The notes beneath the pieces were generated by a model that did not search any database, was not told the DNA's origin, and saw only the letters and a list, made by a program, of their open reading frames with translations. From positions 1-7,033 of the forward strand of contig JAITHS010000194.1 of assembly GCA_031279875.1 (NCBI GenBank): a DNA stretch of 7,033 nucleotides, in the 5' to 3' direction. Of this stretch, positions 5,131 to 7,033 are shown one piece after another; the first letter of the stretch is position 1, and each line of letters starts with the position of its first letter. Origin of the DNA: Tannerella sp. Its GTDB lineage: Bacteria; Bacteroidota; Bacteroidia; Bacteroidales; Tannerellaceae. Position numbers and translations under genes: made by a program.

Positions 5131-6744
5131 ATGAAAAGTTTCAGAGTTATTTTCAGGAATGTGGCGACAACAGTTGCCCTTGTCGCAGCAACAGTCGGCT
5201 TCGCCTCGTGCGAAAAGAACGATAGCGACGACGAACCCAAAACCGGCGAAATCGTCATGCAAAACCTTACTTTATCCGGCACAGTGCGCGACGCCGTCGG
5301 CAATGCGCTGAGCGGAGTTCTTGTGAGCACCGGCTCGCTGAACGCAACCACCGGCGCCGACGGAACCTTTGCCTTTGAACAGGCAGCTACGGTGGACAGT
5401 CGCACCGTTGTCCGCTTCGAGAAAAGCGGGTATTTCGCTCTCACCCGTTCGAGCGTAAAAGCCGACGAAATGACGCTTGATGTGGTGATGCGGCGCAAGG
5501 GCAACAGCGGCGCAAGTTCGCAGGCGACATTCAATGCGGGCGAAGACAAAACGCTGTCGGCAGGCGGCATGAAAGCCGAAATTACAGCCTCGTCGCTGGT
5601 ACGTGCCGACGGCTCTGCCTACACGGGTACGGTAACCGCCGACATGCTTTACCTCGACCCCAATGACGCCGATTTTGACGCAACGATGCCCGGCGGCGAC
5701 CTTGCCGCCATCCGTTCCGACAACCGCGAAGTTCAGCTCCTGTCGTACGGAATGACAGAAATTACGCTCACCGACAATGCCGGAAATCCCCTGCAACTGA
5801 AAGATGGCACAACGTCGGAGCTCACATTTCCCATTCCCGCCGGCATGGGGAACAATCCTCCCGCCACAATTCCGCTCTGGTATTTCGACGACGAGCGCGG
5901 CGTCTGGATAGAAGAAGGCACGGCGACGCTGCAAGGCAATGTGTATGTGGGCAGTGTCGCGCACTTCTCGTGGCACAATCTCGACGTTCCCGCTGAGCGC
6001 GTTACCATTCGCGGAACAGTAACCGACTGCGAGAACAACCCCGTGTCCTACGTCAAAGTAACCGTCGATCAGACCGCTGCCGTAACCAGCAGCAAGGGCG
6101 AGTACAGCGTATTCGTTCCCGCCAATACGCCCGTAACCGTTAAAGTCAAAAGCAGCGATTACAGCGATTATTCGTCCGAAGTATCGCACAGCATCCCCGG
6201 CAAATCCGGCGGAACGGTTGTAACGCAGGACGTCAAACTGCCCTGCCGCACGCAGGAACCGGGCGACGGCTCCGTATTTTCTATCGACAAAGCCTCAGTA
6301 ACTTATCTCATGAGCGGCTCGGAAATGATTATCACCTTCGACAATCACGGCAAGCGCATGCGCTGGGACAGTAATTACGGAACCGCCGACCATACGGTGA
6401 TTCTCTTCGACGAGCTGGCAAAAATCTATACCATAGGCACTGCCGGAACATGGATGGATTTCCCCTACGAAGGCAATTCGGCAGGCGTACTCTTTGCCGG
6501 ATTCATCTACGACGAAGCGATTTTTGCGCAGGCACCCGGCTTTACAACCCTTACCGACGAAACCATCGCAGGTAAGTTGTGCAAGGTATTTTCCTATACC
6601 GGTGATGGTTGCACAAACAAAGTCGGCACGTGGAACGGCTTGCTGATGCTGGTTGAAGACTGCGAAGGCGTCAGTATGGTGGCAACTAATGTGAACCTCA
6701 ACGTCCCGTCCAACGCCTTCAGCAAGACCATGAATATATTTTGA
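5131..6744 (+). CDS. Multidomain lipoprotein with carboxypeptidase-regulatory-like domains
   Basis: A 537-residue exported lipoprotein. The signal peptide (about 1-26) ends in a lipobox GFASC, with C27 the lipidated residue. The following EKNDSDDE is acidic, as in Bacteroidota lipoprotein export signals, so it is probably on the outer surface. Domain 1 (about 46-121: LSGTVRDAVGNALSGVLVST, then ATTGADGTFAF) is a carboxypeptidase-regulatory-like beta sandwich. A middle domain (about 130-285) ends with IPLWYFDDERGVWIEEG and GSVAHFSWHNLD, common in such Bacteroidota proteins. Domain 2 (about 291-371: IRGTVTDCENNPVSYVKV) repeats the first fold. The C-terminal part (about 381-537) has VTYLMSGSEMIITFDNHGKR, GKLCKVFSYTGDG and a closing NVPSNAF, resembling LolA-like/DUF4412 proteins; that last match is tentative. 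The ATG at 5131 follows an A-rich AAAGAGA. It stands alone and diverges from the dead abiE pair. Its ligand is unknown. Confidence 0.85.
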   Translation: MKSFRVIFRNVATTVALVAATVGFASCEKNDSDDEPKTGEIVMQNLTLSGTVRDAVGNALSGVLVSTGSLNATTGADGTFAFEQAATVDSRTVVRFEKSGYFALTRSSVKADEMTLDVVMRRKGNSGASSQATFNAGEDKTLSAGGMKAEITASSLVRADGSAYTGTVTADMLYLDPNDADFDATMPGGDLAAIRSDNREVQLLSYGMTEITLTDNAGNPLQLKDGTTSELTFPIPAGMGNNPPATIPLWYFDDERGVWIEEGTATLQGNVYVGSVAHFSWHNLDVPAERVTIRGTVTDCENNPVSYVKVTVDQTAAVTSSKGEYSVFVPANTPVTVKVKSSDYSDYSSEVSHSIPGKSGGTVVTQDVKLPCRTQEPGDGSVFSIDKASVTYLMSGSEMIITFDNHGKRMRWDSNYGTADHTVILFDELAKIYTIGTAGTWMDFPYEGNSAGVLFAGFIYDEAIFAQAPGFTTLTDETIAGKLCKVFSYTGDGCTNKVGTWNGLLMLVEDCEGVSMVATNVNLNVPSNAFSKTMNIF

Positions 6745-6759
6745 TAATCCGATTGAGAT

Positions 6760-6784
6760 GGGGGCGGGAAACGGTCTCGCCCTC
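6760..6784 (+). terminator. GC-rich hairpin after the lipoprotein gene, possible terminator
   Basis: GGGGGCGGGA pairs with TCTCGCCCTC (ten pairs, two of them G-T) around a five-base loop AACGG, 15 bases after the TGA at 6742-6744. There is no T run behind it, so it may mainly protect the 3' end or stop polymerase only partly. Further right, GCGGA (6803-6807) and TCCGC (6819-6823) flank an A8 run. I see nothing else in 6785-6890. Confidence 0.5.
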
Positions 6785-6897
6785 CCTTGATAGAAAGCCG
6801 CAGCGGAGAAAAAAAAGATCCGCCGCACAAGAGTTCTTTGATATGTTGGTTTACATGCGATTGGCTGTAAAAATGTGGTTAATTGAACTTAAAGACA

Positions 6898-6905
6898 TAT
6901 TTTTG
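6898..6905 (+). promoter_or_regulatory. Bacteroidota-type -7 box before the HEPN gene
   Basis: TATTTTTG matches TAnnTTTG exactly and lies 23 bases before the ATG at 6929, so transcription would start near 6912. No clear -33 element is visible; TGTGG around 6874-6878 is a poor match. The box indicates that the HEPN gene has its own promoter. Confidence 0.5.
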
Positions 6906-6928
6906 CAGTGTTATAAAAGTATCATTAT

Positions 6929-7033
6929 ATGATGACAAAACAACAACATATTGATTACTGGGTTAATACGGCAGATAAAGACTGGATTTCGGTTGATTGG
7001 CTATTAAAAGGAAAGCAGCATGTACAAGCTCTT
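6929..7033 (+). CDS. HEPN-domain protein, N-terminal fragment (runs off the window)
   Basis: The frame opens with two adjacent ATG codons (6929 and 6932) and is still open at the last base. The visible residues, MTKQQHIDYWVNTADKDW followed by SVDWLLKGKQHVQAL, match the start of small HEPN proteins, in which a first helix with YW and DW and a GK(x)YxxAL-like segment precede the catalytic RxxxxxH motif. That motif lies outside the window, so RNase activity cannot be judged. Such proteins are usually about 130 residues and are often paired with a minimal nucleotidyltransferase (MNT) as a toxin-antitoxin system. No such partner lies on the left side, so it would have to be to the right. A stand-alone HEPN is also possible. 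Confidence 0.65.
   Translation, partial: MMTKQQHIDYWVNTADKDWISVDWLLKGKQHVQAL

Noticed and set aside
5272..6189. 305-codon minus-strand frame opposite the lipoprotein gene
   Set aside because: Its long opening is a by-product of the codon use of the lipoprotein gene. The product has no coherent motif, and the plus-strand protein has a signal peptide and recognisable domains.
6831..6850. GAGTTCTTTGATATGTTGG as a second promoter
   Set aside because: It contains TTTG but no TAnnTTTG box at a suitable distance downstream. The TATTTTTG at 6898-6905 explains the HEPN gene better.
6741..6932. 63-codon plus-strand frame after the lipoprotein gene
   Set aside because: It spans the hairpin, the A8 run and the HEPN promoter, has no ribosome binding site, and its translation is low in complexity.

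Overview
The window looks like part of a Bacteroidota chromosome, most likely Bacteroidales. The evidence is a TPR-containing NarX-type kinase, a lipoprotein with a charged tail after its lipobox, Bacteroidota-type -7 promoter boxes (TAnnTTTG), weak A-rich ribosome binding sites, and an AbiE module of the Bacteroidota type. I cannot place the genus.

Left (1-560): the 3' end of a Bacteroidota protein of unknown function, then an unassigned 42-codon reading frame that ends 2 bp from the stop of the next gene on the opposite strand. Centre-left (562-3286, minus strand): a two-component operon with a TPR histidine kinase followed by a LuxR/NarL-type response regulator, joined by an ATGA overlap. 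The kinase has no usable start codon for its true N-terminus. Its frame stays open for 83 codons upstream of the GTG at 2888 and meets a run of nine C (coding strand). One extra C would join it to an ATG at 3229 that has a good ribosome binding site and a -7 box. The tract could be a phase-variation switch or an indel. An 8-bp-arm dyad overlaps the -7 box.

Centre (3300-4891, minus strand): an abiEi/abiEii (type IV toxin-antitoxin, phage abortive infection) pair, clearly recognisable but destroyed. I count seven frameshift sites, all base losses and most in homopolymers, plus two probable nonsense codons. Repairing them gives proteins of about 198 and 332 residues. A related C-rich motif lies on each side of the module, and the right-hand copy sits inside a long stem-loop.

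Right (5131-6744, plus strand): an intact 537-residue lipoprotein with two carboxypeptidase-regulatory-like beta domains around a middle domain, and a C-terminal domain that resembles LolA/DUF4412-like proteins. A hairpin follows it. At the right edge (6929-7033) is the start of a HEPN-domain gene behind its own -7 box. The dead AbiE pair and the HEPN gene suggest turnover of defence or toxin-antitoxin genes here. The kinase operon and the lipoprotein are intact coding sequence apart from the C tract.
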